This document shows, in pieces, positions 51,704 through 59,828 of a stretch of DNA of 64,000 bases. The stretch covers positions 434,001 through 498,000 of the forward strand of contig JASGIT010000001.1 of assembly GCA_047601665.1 (NCBI GenBank). The letters run 5' to 3'. The notes below the pieces were generated by a model, which ran no database searches, was not told where the DNA came from, and saw nothing but the letters and a program-made list of their open reading frames with translations. Origin of the DNA: JASGIT01 sp047601665 (GTDB taxonomy: Bacteria; Pseudomonadota; Gammaproteobacteria; Burkholderiales; Burkholderiaceae_C). Each line of letters starts with the position of its first letter. The first letter of the stretch is position 1. Position numbers and translations under genes: made by a program.

Positions 51704-53440
51704 TTAGGCCGCCCCCAACCGGTCGAACAGCGCGAACACGGCTGCCGCGTCTTCCAGGCGGCCCTGGGTCACCAGCACCCGGCCCGACTGCACCAGGGCC
51801 GCGAAGTCCGCCGGGTTCACGTAGAGCTGCGCCCAGGCCGCCGCGTCCACGGCCAGCGCAATGTCGGCCTGGCGCACGTGCCGGCTTGGCTCGGGCAGGA
51901 ATTCGGCGATGCCATTGCGCACGTGCAGCCCCACCACCTTGTTGCCGAACTGGAACGTGAGCACCGTGTCCACACTCTCGCCCCGGCGCGGGTCGATGCG
52001 CACGCGGAACAGGTCCACGTAGCGCGCCGGGTCGGCCTCGACCAGCCCGGGCGCGGGCGGCACGGCGATGGGCACGTTCTCCTTGCCTTCGAGCGCGCGC
52101 GCCGCGCTGATCATGAAGCAGCGGCCGATCGACGACGGCGACACCTGCCCCAGCACGCGCAGCGCCCGCACCTTGAGGGCGCGCGCCGCGGCATGGTCCG
52201 GGTCGGTGCAGAAGACGTGCTGCACCAGCTCCGCCGCCCAGGCGTATTCCTTCTTGTCGAACGCCTCCTGGGCCGCGGCGACGACCTTGTCCGCCCCGCC
52301 CATCAGCGCCACCAGCCGGGCCGACGATTCGCGCGGGGGCAGCTTGGTGAGTTCGGTGGCGTCGCCGTTGTACCAGCCCATCTGGTACTGGTAGATGGCG
52401 GGCGGGAACCACGGCGTTTCGCCGTAGGTCTGGGCGTTGTAGTAGGGCTCGCTCAGCGCCTTGGGCTGGTAGATGAAGTGGCGCAGCTCCTCGGCGCCCA
52501 GACCGCGCAGGATGCCGCGCAGGGTCTGGTCGTAGGTGAGCGTGATGAGGTCCATGTAGCGCGTCAGCGCCTCATGCACCTGCTGCGCGCCGGAGATGGC
52601 CCGCGCATGGGTGTTCAGCAGGTGCTCGGGCTGCAGGTCGCGTATCACGCGCAGGCCGTCCCGCCACACCTGGGGGTCGCGGTAGATGGCGCCGCGCATG
52701 GTGTACAGGTTGGGCGTGCCGGGCCAGAAGAAGTTGTTCAGCGCCACCTTCTGCCGTGGCAGCCACACGGTGACGCAGTGGTCGTCCGACACGTGCTCGG
52801 TGAAGAACTGCAGGTCCATGCCCGCGACGCGCACCGTCTCGCCGTTCTGCACCGGGCGCGTGACCGGCAGGAACGTATCGACCCCCTTCTTCGTGATGCG
52901 CGCGCCCAGGGCGGCGTCCTCGCCCTCGTCGGGCAGGAAGTTGCCGAACTGCACCAGCAGCCGCGCCATCAGCACGGGCAGCAGCTCCGGAATGGCGGCG
53001 AAGGCGCTGCCGTCCATCGAATCGTTCAGCTTGGGGTGGCCGAGGATCACGGCCTGGGCCGGGTCGTCCACCAGCGCGCCCGTGCCGTGCACGTAGTGGC
53101 TGTGGCTGTAGATGACGGCGCGCACGGGCCGCTGGCTGATCCGCTCCTCGATGATGGCGCGCAGCCGCAGGCCCTCCGCCTCGTCGGAGCCGGTGTCGTA
53201 GACGATCAGACCCTCCGGCGCCTCGATGACGACGGAGTTGGCGATCGAATAGCCGCCCACCAGCCAGACGCCCTCGGCGACCTGCTCCACCATGAGATCG
53301 TGGTAGCCCACCGCCCTGCGTGCGTGAAACGCTTTTTCGCCGATGACGGCGCCGTTGGGCGCGGTGGTCATCGCCACCGGCTCGCCCATGTAGTGCATGG
53401 GGTAGTTGGCGAAGTCGCCGGACTGGGCTTCTTGGGACAT
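51704..53440 (-). CDS. Metallo-beta-lactamase-fold, alkylsulfatase-like protein
   Basis: A 578-aa protein related to SdsA1/linear alkylsulfatases: an N-terminal MBL domain (GVWLVGGYSIANSVVIEAPE; VIYSHSHYVHGTGAL; ILGHPKLND), an alkylsulfatase dimerisation domain (YQYQMGWYNGDATELTKLPP) and a C-terminal SCP2-like domain. The metal motif HxHxDH reads HSHYVH, so the Asp ligand is replaced by Val, which argues against classic two-zinc sulfatase chemistry. The start MSQEAQ at 53440 has an AAGGAG site; no signal peptide is present. It converges with mltB 6 bp away and has a copy of the shared promoter 45 nt upstream of its start. Confidence 0.85.
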   Translation of the reverse strand: MSQEAQSGDFANYPMHYMGEPVAMTTAPNGAVIGEKAFHARRAVGYHDLMVEQVAEGVWLVGGYSIANSVVIEAPEGLIVYDTGSDEAEGLRLRAIIEERISQRPVRAVIYSHSHYVHGTGALVDDPAQAVILGHPKLNDSMDGSAFAAIPELLPVLMARLLVQFGNFLPDEGEDAALGARITKKGVDTFLPVTRPVQNGETVRVAGMDLQFFTEHVSDDHCVTVWLPRQKVALNNFFWPGTPNLYTMRGAIYRDPQVWRDGLRVIRDLQPEHLLNTHARAISGAQQVHEALTRYMDLITLTYDQTLRGILRGLGAEELRHFIYQPKALSEPYYNAQTYGETPWFPPAIYQYQMGWYNGDATELTKLPPRESSARLVALMGGADKVVAAAQEAFDKKEYAWAAELVQHVFCTDPDHAAARALKVRALRVLGQVSPSSIGRCFMISAARALEGKENVPIAVPPAPGLVEADPARYVDLFRVRIDPRRGESVDTVLTFQFGNKVVGLHVRNGIAEFLPEPSRHVRQADIALAVDAAAWAQLYVNPADFAALVQSGRVLVTQGRLEDAAAVFALFDRLGAA

Positions 53441-53484
53441 GTGCGGGGGCTCCTTGGGGTGCGGGCAATGGGAAAACGCTCCGC

Positions 53485-53557
53485 ATCGTAGGAGCCACCG
53501 GGCCACGCCATCCATCAAGCCGTTGACATTTGCCCTGGGGCGATTGCAGGGAATACC
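53485..53557 (-). promoter_or_regulatory. Shared promoter element, copy A (alkylsulfatase-like gene)
   Basis: On the minus strand GGTATTCC (53557-53550), 23 nt, TCAACGG (53526-53520), 29 nt, then the -10-like TACGAT (53490-53485). The start codon lies 45 nt downstream. No -35 hexamer is at the proper spacing, so an activator bound near -48 to -37 is likely. Confidence 0.75.
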
Positions 53558-53587
53558 CTTGGTTGACCCAGGGATTAGAACAAAAAA

Positions 53588-53622
53588 AGCTGCCAGCGCT
53601 TGCCCATCAAGCGCTGGCAGCT
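53588..53622 (-). terminator. Terminator formed by dispersed repeat copy 5
   Basis: A perfect 15-bp stem, AGCTGCCAGCGCTTG (53588-53602) with CAAGCGCTGGCAGCT (53608-53622), and a 5-nt loop. Read leftward it is followed by seven Ts, 20 nt after the CoA-transferase stop codon, so it should work as a Rho-independent terminator for that gene. It is also the most symmetric member of the dispersed repeat family. Confidence 0.85.
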
Positions 53623-53641
53623 ATTAAATCAGAAGCAAAAA

Positions 53642-55657
53642 CTACGCCGAACGCAGCGCCGCGCTGTCGCGCACCGCCGCCTTGGCATCTTCTTCGGACT
53701 CGAAAATGTGCGCCGCCACGCCGCGCTTGTCCAGCAGGTCGCCCAGCTTGGTCTTCATGAACGCGCTGGTGGTGTAGCGCGTGATGTCGAGGTAGAACTG
53801 CTCGCTGATCTTGCGCGCCTCTTCGAAGAACAGGTCTTCCACCGCGGGGTCGAGCTTGAAGCGGTCGTAATTGATGACGACGTGCACCTTGTGGCCCAGC
53901 GGCTCGACCAGCCGGCGCACGTAGTCGTTGCCCTCGTGGATTTCCTGCGCGGTCCGGATCTCCAGGTCCTCGAAGTTCAGGAACAGGATGTTGCGCTCCT
54001 CGTCGTAGGAGATGCGCGCCTCGGGCGGCAGCTTGAGCATGTCGTCGCGCAGCCCCATGGGGCCTTCGGCGAAGATGCGCGCGTCCATCAGCCGGGGGTG
54101 GTCCACGATGGGCTTGAAGTCCATGCGGTCGAGGATGTCCTTCTGCAGGTCGATGCCCGGCGCGACCTCGGTCAGCTGCACGCCCTCCCGGGTCAGGCGG
54201 AACACGCAGCGCTCGGTGATGTAGAGCACCTCCTTGCCCGCCTCGGCGGCGTGGGGCCCCGAGAAGGTGCGTTCCTCCACCGTATCGACGAACTTCTTGG
54301 CCTTGCCGTCGCGCTCGATCACCAGCTTGCCGTTGCGCACCACCACGTCCAGGTCGCCCGCGGTGAAGGTGCCGCAGAACACGACCTTCTTGGCGTTCTG
54401 GCTGATGTTGATGAAGCCGCCCGCGCCCGCCAGCTTGGGGCCGAAGCGCGAGACGTTGAGGTTGCCCTGCCGGTCGGCCTGCGCGAGACCGAGGAAGGTC
54501 ACGTCCAGCCCGCCGCCGTCGTAAAAGTCGAACTGGTAGGGCACGTCGATCACCGCCTGGGCGTTGACGCCCGCGCCGAAGTTCAGGCCGCCCGCGGGCA
54601 CGCCGCCGATGAGGCCGGTCTCGGTGGTCAGGGTCATGAGGTCGGAGGCCTTTTCCTCCGCCGCCACCACGGCGATGCCCTCGGGCATACCGACGCCCAG
54701 GTTGACGACCACGTTGGGGCGCAGCTCCATGGCGGCGCGACGCGCGATGATCTTGCGCGGGCCCATCGCCATCGGCTCCACCGAACTCAGCGGCACCCGC
54801 ACTTCGGCGGAGAACGCGGGGTTGTACAGCGTGGCGCCGGCCTGCTGGTGCAGCTCGGGCTTGCTGGCGACGACGATGCAGTCCACCAGCGCGGCGGGCA
54901 CCTTGACCTGCCGGGGGTTGAGCGAGCCCTGCTCGGCGATGCGCTCCACCTGGGCGATGACCAGCCCGCCCGAGTTGTGCGCGGCCATGGCCACGGACAG
55001 GGTGTCCGCCGTCAGCGCCTCGCGCTCCAGCGTCAGGTTGCCGCTGGGGTCGGCGGTGGTGGCGCGGATCAGCGCCACGTCGATGGGGAAGGTCTTGTAG
55101 AACAGGTAGTCCTTGCCGCCGATCTGGATCAGTTCGACCAGGTCCTCGGTGGTCATCGCGTTGAGCTTGCCGCCGCCGTGGCGCGGGTCCACGAAGGTGC
55201 CCAGGCCCACGCGCGACACCTGGCCCGGCTTGCCCGCGGCAATGTCGCGGTACAGCTGCGTGATCACCCCCAGCGGCAGGTTATAGGCCTCGGCCTGGCC
55301 CGCGAGCACCATCTGGTACAGCGCCGGCACGTAGGCCCAGTGCCCGCCGATGATGCGCTTGACCATGCCCGGCTGCGCGAACTGCTGCAGGCCGCGCTGC
55401 TGCGCGTCGCCCGGGCTGCCGGTGAACACCAGCGTCAGGTCGCGCGGCTTGCCGAAGGCCGCCGCCTGCGGGTCGGTCGCGCGGAACAGCGCGGCCAGCT
55501 CGTTCGTCAGCTCCTCGGCCATGCCGATGCCGCCGAAGCCGCCGATGGCGATGGTGTTGCCCGTGCGCACCAAGCGCACGGCCTCGCGCGCGCTGACGAT
55601 CTTGCTCGTGTGCCCGCCGGTGCGCGCGGTGGGGACGATGGAAGGGGTAAAGCTCAT
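53642..55657 (-). CDS. Acyl-CoA:carboxylate CoA-transferase with C-terminal extension
   Basis: A 671-aa family I CoA-transferase of the propionate/acetoacetate type, carrying both halves in one chain: NTIAIGGFGGIGMAEEL and LVFTGSPGDAQQRG in the first, and PNVVVNLGVGMPEGIAVVAA with the catalytic Glu in LTTETGLIGGVP in the second. Fused enzymes of this type are usually about 520-530 aa; this one has roughly 140 extra residues (ISYDEERNILFLNFEDLEI to the end) with the look of a SpoIIAA/STAS-like domain (ITRYTTSAFMKTKLGDLL). The start MSFTPSIV has an AGGAG site. It ends in a strong terminator and has a diverged copy of the shared promoter upstream. Confidence 0.92.
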   Translation of the reverse strand: MSFTPSIVPTARTGGHTSKIVSAREAVRLVRTGNTIAIGGFGGIGMAEELTNELAALFRATDPQAAAFGKPRDLTLVFTGSPGDAQQRGLQQFAQPGMVKRIIGGHWAYVPALYQMVLAGQAEAYNLPLGVITQLYRDIAAGKPGQVSRVGLGTFVDPRHGGGKLNAMTTEDLVELIQIGGKDYLFYKTFPIDVALIRATTADPSGNLTLEREALTADTLSVAMAAHNSGGLVIAQVERIAEQGSLNPRQVKVPAALVDCIVVASKPELHQQAGATLYNPAFSAEVRVPLSSVEPMAMGPRKIIARRAAMELRPNVVVNLGVGMPEGIAVVAAEEKASDLMTLTTETGLIGGVPAGGLNFGAGVNAQAVIDVPYQFDFYDGGGLDVTFLGLAQADRQGNLNVSRFGPKLAGAGGFINISQNAKKVVFCGTFTAGDLDVVVRNGKLVIERDGKAKKFVDTVEERTFSGPHAAEAGKEVLYITERCVFRLTREGVQLTEVAPGIDLQKDILDRMDFKPIVDHPRLMDARIFAEGPMGLRDDMLKLPPEARISYDEERNILFLNFEDLEIRTAQEIHEGNDYVRRLVEPLGHKVHVVINYDRFKLDPAVEDLFFEEARKISEQFYLDITRYTTSAFMKTKLGDLLDKRGVAAHIFESEEDAKAAVRDSAALRSA

Positions 55658-55728
55658 GTGAATGTCTCCTGTGTGTTGCCGGGTCCGGGCCGCGGCAGGC
55701 CGGACGACGAGGTTCCGGAGGCCAGGGC

Positions 55729-55802
55729 ATGGTAGGAGCGCGGGACGGACGGGGCCTGTCACCTGGATAACAAGGGACCGCCCTCCCCGCCTATGGGATT
55801 CC
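55729..55802 (-). promoter_or_regulatory. Shared promoter element, copy B (diverged; CoA-transferase gene)
   Basis: On the minus strand GGAATCCC (55802-55795), about 24 nt, TTATCCA (55770-55764), 29 nt, TACCAT (55734-55729). It keeps the spacing of copies A, C, D and E but has several mismatches, and the start codon is 72 nt away rather than 42-45. Confidence 0.4.
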
Positions 55803-55861
55803 CTAGGTGCCTGGTCCGCGCCGGCGCCGCTCCTTCTGGGTGTCGAGATTCCGGCGGGCAG

Positions 55862-57289
55862 TCAGTCCACCCGCTTCACCGGCGGCATGGCCCAGCTTCC
55901 GTCGAAGATGGAGGGCGCCGTCTCCGACGGCCAATACATGCGCAGCATGGGCAGGAACGGGCCCTTGGGCGCGGGCAGCCAGTTGGCCTGCTTGTCCGCG
56001 CCCGGGGATTCGTTCTGCAAGTACAGCGTGATCGAGCCGTCCGCGTTCGGCACCAGCTTGTCGCGCGGGCTCACGGTGAACTTGTTAAGGGGGTTGGGCG
56101 TGAACCACCAGCCCTTGTCGAGTTCGTACATGGTGATCGACCAGAACGCTTTCACCGGCGGCAACGCGTCCTTGTTGGCGAAAGTCACCGTGTACTTGTA
56201 TTGGCCGCTCAAAGGCCGGCCTTCGCTGTCCTTTTCGATGTAGGGATAGACGGCGTCTTCCTGCAGGTTCGACGGCCACCCGTAGGCCGCGACCACGGCG
56301 CGCTTCATGTAGTTGGTGCCGTAGCGGCCGGTGCCGGTGCGGTAGAGCCAGCCGTTCGAGTTGCCGTTCTGGAGCGCGGGGCGGCTGGCGTCGATGGTCT
56401 TCAGGGCCTCCTGCGGCAGATTCGCCAGCGCGCCGACGACCTCCGGCCCGAGCGCATCGAGCTTGAAGGGCTTGCAGGGCACCACGCCGATCTTCGCCAT
56501 CTCGGCCACGATCGGCGCGTCTTCGGCGACGGGCGGCGCGTCATGGCACATGAGATCCGCCATGCGCTGGAAGTAGCCTTCCACGCCAAAACCCAGAATC
56601 ACGTTCTGCGGCTTGTCGGTCATCGAATAGCCCGGGTCGATGACGGGCGCGACGGGCGCCTGGTAGTTCTTCTTGCCCAGCGCCGAGAGCGGGCGCACTT
56701 CCAGTTTCTCCTGCAGCGCGTTGGTCGCGTTGTAGTCCGCCTCCGTGCCGTCGGCGTAGATGCGGGCCAGCATGACGACGTAGCGGGAGGACGATTTCAC
56801 CTGGGTCATGCCCTTGGGCACCTTGCCCGACCAGCCCGGCCCGGTGATCAGGAAGCTGTGGGCCTTCTGGCCCGTGGTGCGCGTGCCGCCCGATGCGATC
56901 ACGGGCATCCACAGGCTGTACAGGGGGAACACGGCATAGCGCTTGCCCAGGTCCGGATAGCGGAAGATCCACGGCTCCTTGTCCACGTCCACCCAGACGA
57001 CCGAGTACAGCGTGTCGGCGTTGGGGGCGGAAACGACGCGGTACTCCGCCGTCGGATAGCGCTTGAGATTGATGAAATGGCCCATCGGCGCGTGCAGCCC
57101 GTCGGCCTTGGCAACGTTGGTTCCCTGCACGCGCGTCACCTCGGTGGTGAGGAGCGAGTAGCCGTAGACATAGGCGTCCAGCGCGATCTTCTTGGCTTCT
57201 TCGACCGGCAGCGCATGGGCCGATCCTGCCGCGAGGAGCCCGCCGGACAGGAGCAGGCCCGCCAATCTGCGTTGTGTTGTCAAGTGCAT
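55862..57289 (-). CDS. Exported DUF1254/DUF1214 protein (paralogue 1)
   Basis: A 475-aa protein with a signal peptide (RLAGLLLSGGLLAAGSAHA). The DUF1254 part (ALDAYVYGYSLLTTEVTR, NADTLYSVVWVDVDKEPW, AHSFLITGPGWSGKVP) and the C-terminal DUF1214 part (LPPVKAFWSITMYELDKGWW, NESPGADKQANWLPAPKGPF) are clear. The biochemical role of this family is not established; members often accompany catabolic gene clusters. It lies 94 nt downstream of the carboxylesterase gene on the same strand and has no obvious copy of the shared promoter, so it may be co-transcribed with the esterase. Paralogous to the protein at 59829. Confidence 0.92.
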   Translation of the reverse strand: MHLTTQRRLAGLLLSGGLLAAGSAHALPVEEAKKIALDAYVYGYSLLTTEVTRVQGTNVAKADGLHAPMGHFINLKRYPTAEYRVVSAPNADTLYSVVWVDVDKEPWIFRYPDLGKRYAVFPLYSLWMPVIASGGTRTTGQKAHSFLITGPGWSGKVPKGMTQVKSSSRYVVMLARIYADGTEADYNATNALQEKLEVRPLSALGKKNYQAPVAPVIDPGYSMTDKPQNVILGFGVEGYFQRMADLMCHDAPPVAEDAPIVAEMAKIGVVPCKPFKLDALGPEVVGALANLPQEALKTIDASRPALQNGNSNGWLYRTGTGRYGTNYMKRAVVAAYGWPSNLQEDAVYPYIEKDSEGRPLSGQYKYTVTFANKDALPPVKAFWSITMYELDKGWWFTPNPLNKFTVSPRDKLVPNADGSITLYLQNESPGADKQANWLPAPKGPFLPMLRMYWPSETAPSIFDGSWAMPPVKRVD

Positions 57290-57383
57290 AGTGGATTGAG
57301 GTTGAGTTGAGGTTGAAAAACCGTTGGTTGCGGCCCGCCGCGCCGCGCATCCGGCGCATGGCCGACATGACCTGCCAGGACGC

Positions 57384-58982
57384 TTACCCCGCCGGCGTCC
57401 ACACGGCGCACTGGTGCTCCGCGCCGAAGGTGGTGCTGGGTGCGATGGCGCCCGGCGCCAGGGTCAGGTAGGTGTCGCCGGCCTGGGTATAGGCAGGCCA
57501 GGCCGGGCTGCCCGCGACGTTGGGGTTGCCGGTCTTGGCGAACTGCGCCCAGTACGCCACCATCTTGTTCGACAGGTCGGTCTGCGCCGCGGTGAATGGC
57601 GCGCCGTAGTAGATCTTCAGCGGCTGCGTCGGCCAGAGGTACTGGAGTTCCGACGCATGGTAGGCGCCGTAGCCATCCACGCGCGCGGGCAGATCAAACA
57701 CCACCGGTGCGTTGGCGTCGGCGAATTCGTAGGCGTACACCGGCTGGCCCTGGGCCGCGACCAGCTGGGCGATCTTGCGGCCATTGCAGGAAAACCCAAC
57801 GTCGGTCGCCAGGCTGTCGTAGGCCCAGGCCGGCGTGCGGGTCACCGGGTAAAGCGCCAGTATGTTGCTGGCAGCGGCCCCGAACTGGGTCCTTACCATC
57901 GTCTGGTATTCGTCGGCATTCATTTCCCGGCCCAGCGCCAGGTCGATCGAGGTGGCCGACTGCAGACTGTATTCGTGCTGGTTGGTGCCCTCGATGATGG
58001 GCATCTTGTTGAAGTTGCCGCTGGCAAAAGCCTGCGCATAGCTGGCCGGCAGCACCTTGCCGTCCACCGTGGGCAGCGTGCTGCCGGCGGGGTTGATCTT
58101 GGTCGTATTGGCCAGCACGTCCCCCACGGGCAGCGCGCGCAGGCAAGCGATGCTCTGATCCGCGCAACCGGCGCTGGCGGCGAAGGTTTGGCCCCGCGCC
58201 TCGGCCTGCGCCAGCGTGGGTGGGTTGAGGTTGTAGGCGCCGCTTTCAATGATGGCCTTGTGGAACAGCCCTGCCGCCAGCGGCGAGACGAGTTGCCCAT
58301 GGACGGACAAACCGCCCGCCGACTCACCGAACACGGTGACGTTGTTGGGGTCTCCGCCAAACGCCTTGATGTTGGCCTTGACCCATTGCAGCGCAGCCTG
58401 CTGGTCCATCAGCCCGTAGTTGCCCGAGGCGCCGCCCTGCTCGGCGGACAGCGCCGGATGCGTGAGAAAGCCCAGCGCGCCCAGCCGATAGTTGATGGTG
58501 ACCACGGCCACGCCCTGGCCCACCAATGCGGTGGGGTCGTAGTCGTCGCCTTCGCCGTTCATCAACGAGCCGCCGTGGATCCAGAACATCACGGGGAACG
58601 GCCCTTTGCCCGTCTTGGGCGTGTAGACGTTCAGGTACAGGCAGTCTTCCGCCGTGCTGGCCGTTCCGTAGGGGCCGGCCGGTTGCGCCGCCAACTGCGC
58701 GCAATGGGGGGCGAACCGGGTCGCATCCCGCGCGCCGGACCACGCGGCCGCCGGCTGCGGCGGCTGCCAGCGCAGCGCGCCGGTGGGGGCTGCCGCGTAG
58801 GGGATGCCCAGGAACTGGCGGTAGCCGGCGGTCTCCTTGCCCGTCACCACGCCCTTGTCGGTGGCGATGGTGTTGGCGTCACCGCCCGAACCGCCGCAGG
58901 CGGTCAGCGCACAAGCCAGCAAGGTGCCCATGGAAAAGGCCGCCAAACTATCCGCCAGGGCTTTCTTGAGTGGCAGTTGCAC
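57384..58982 (-). CDS. Type B carboxylesterase lipoprotein
   Basis: A 532-aa alpha/beta-hydrolase with GTG start at 58982 preceded by CAGGAG. The N-terminus carries a signal peptide with lipobox LTAC and then GGSGGD, so it is probably a lipoprotein. Family motifs: FLGIPYAAAPTG, TAEDCLYLNVYTP, FWIHGGSLMNGEG (oxyanion hole), VTVFGESAGGLSVHG (nucleophile Ser), EGTNQHEYSL (acidic residue) and GYGAYHASELQYLW (His). It would hydrolyse carboxylic esters in the periplasm. Shared promoter copy C lies 42 nt upstream and the Crp/Fnr gene is divergent. Confidence 0.94.
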   Translation of the reverse strand: MQLPLKKALADSLAAFSMGTLLACALTACGGSGGDANTIATDKGVVTGKETAGYRQFLGIPYAAAPTGALRWQPPQPAAAWSGARDATRFAPHCAQLAAQPAGPYGTASTAEDCLYLNVYTPKTGKGPFPVMFWIHGGSLMNGEGDDYDPTALVGQGVAVVTINYRLGALGFLTHPALSAEQGGASGNYGLMDQQAALQWVKANIKAFGGDPNNVTVFGESAGGLSVHGQLVSPLAAGLFHKAIIESGAYNLNPPTLAQAEARGQTFAASAGCADQSIACLRALPVGDVLANTTKINPAGSTLPTVDGKVLPASYAQAFASGNFNKMPIIEGTNQHEYSLQSATSIDLALGREMNADEYQTMVRTQFGAAASNILALYPVTRTPAWAYDSLATDVGFSCNGRKIAQLVAAQGQPVYAYEFADANAPVVFDLPARVDGYGAYHASELQYLWPTQPLKIYYGAPFTAAQTDLSNKMVAYWAQFAKTGNPNVAGSPAWPAYTQAGDTYLTLAPGAIAPSTTFGAEHQCAVWTPAG

Positions 58983-59023
58983 GGGTAGTCTCCTGTTATT
59001 GGCAGAAAAATGGAGCAGGCCGC

Positions 59024-59096
59024 ATCGTAGAAAGCACAGGCCTTTTCCCTTTGCCAATCCGTTAACCAAATTTCCTTCTCTGCCCTATGGAATACC
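59024..59096 (-). promoter_or_regulatory. Shared promoter element, copy C (carboxylesterase gene)
   Basis: On the minus strand GGTATTCC (59096-59089), 23 nt, TTAACGG (59065-59059), 29 nt, TACGAT (59029-59024); the GTG start is 42 nt downstream. The distal box lies inside the first codons of the divergent Crp/Fnr gene (ATG at 59087). Confidence 0.78.
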
Positions 59097-59806
59097 CGCG
59101 TCCGCCCGAGTCCCCCATCACGCGGGGATTGCGCGCCTGTCCGATCTTTGCCGGCTGGCCCGACCGTCAGTTGCAGGAACTTGCGGCACTGGCACGACTG
59201 CGCGACTACACGGCCCGCACGCAGGTCGCGCCGCTACCCGGCGGCCCCCAGGAGGTGCTGATCGTGACGCGCGGGGCCCTGGAGGTGTGCTCCGCCAACG
59301 CCGCCGGCAAGGAGTTCCTGCTGGGCGCGCCGGGGCCGGGGCAGGTGGTGGGCCTGGTGCACCTGCAGGAGTCGATGCGCAAGCTGGTCTTCACCCACCA
59401 TGCGCGCAAGGGGGCGCAGATCATCCACCTGCCGATCGCCGACTTGCAGCGCCTGCTGGACGCCGACCCCCTGCTCTGGCGCCACATCGCGCTGTTCGTG
59501 CTGCGCCGGTTCCAGTTGCAGACCGATCTGCTGCAGACCCAGGCCATAGGCTCCACGCGCCGCCGCATGGCCGTGATGCTGGCCCTGCTGGCGCAGCACT
59601 ATGGCGCGGCCGACCTGGACGCGCCCCAGGCCAGCCTGCAGATATCCCAGACGGACCTGGCCCACATGCTGGGCCTGTCGCGGCAGACCGTGGCCAAGGA
59701 ACTGGCCCAACTCCGGAGCGAAGGCGTGCTGGGCGGCCAGGACGGCTACAGCCAGATCCTGGTGCGGGACCTGCCGGGGCTGCTGCGCATCGCGGACGAT
59801 CTGTAG
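59087..59806 (+). CDS. Crp/Fnr-family transcriptional regulator
   Basis: A 239-aa regulator: an N-terminal cyclic-nucleotide-binding-like domain (PIFAGWPDRQLQELAALA; GPGQVVGLVHL) and a C-terminal winged helix (STRRRMAVMLALLAQHYG; QISQTDLAHMLGLSRQTVAKEL). The cysteines of Fnr are absent, so it is not an iron-sulfur oxygen sensor of the Fnr type. It is divergent from the esterase across 104 bp that hold the shared promoter, whose distal box overlaps its own start codon. That makes it the obvious candidate for regulating the surrounding catabolic genes and itself, though this is not shown by the sequence. Confidence 0.92.
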   Translation: MEYPRPPESPITRGLRACPIFAGWPDRQLQELAALARLRDYTARTQVAPLPGGPQEVLIVTRGALEVCSANAAGKEFLLGAPGPGQVVGLVHLQESMRKLVFTHHARKGAQIIHLPIADLQRLLDADPLLWRHIALFVLRRFQLQTDLLQTQAIGSTRRRMAVMLALLAQHYGAADLDAPQASLQISQTDLAHMLGLSRQTVAKELAQLRSEGVLGGQDGYSQILVRDLPGLLRIADDL

Positions 59807-59807
59807 C

Positions 59808-59827
59808 CGCGCGGCGTTGGCCGCGCG
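59808..59827. terminator. GC-rich hairpin between convergent genes
   Basis: CGCGCGG (59808-59814) pairs with CCGCGCG (59821-59827) around a 6-nt loop, directly between the stops of the regulator and DUF1254 genes. There is no U-run on either side, so termination activity is uncertain. Confidence 0.35.
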
Positions 59828-59828
59828 C

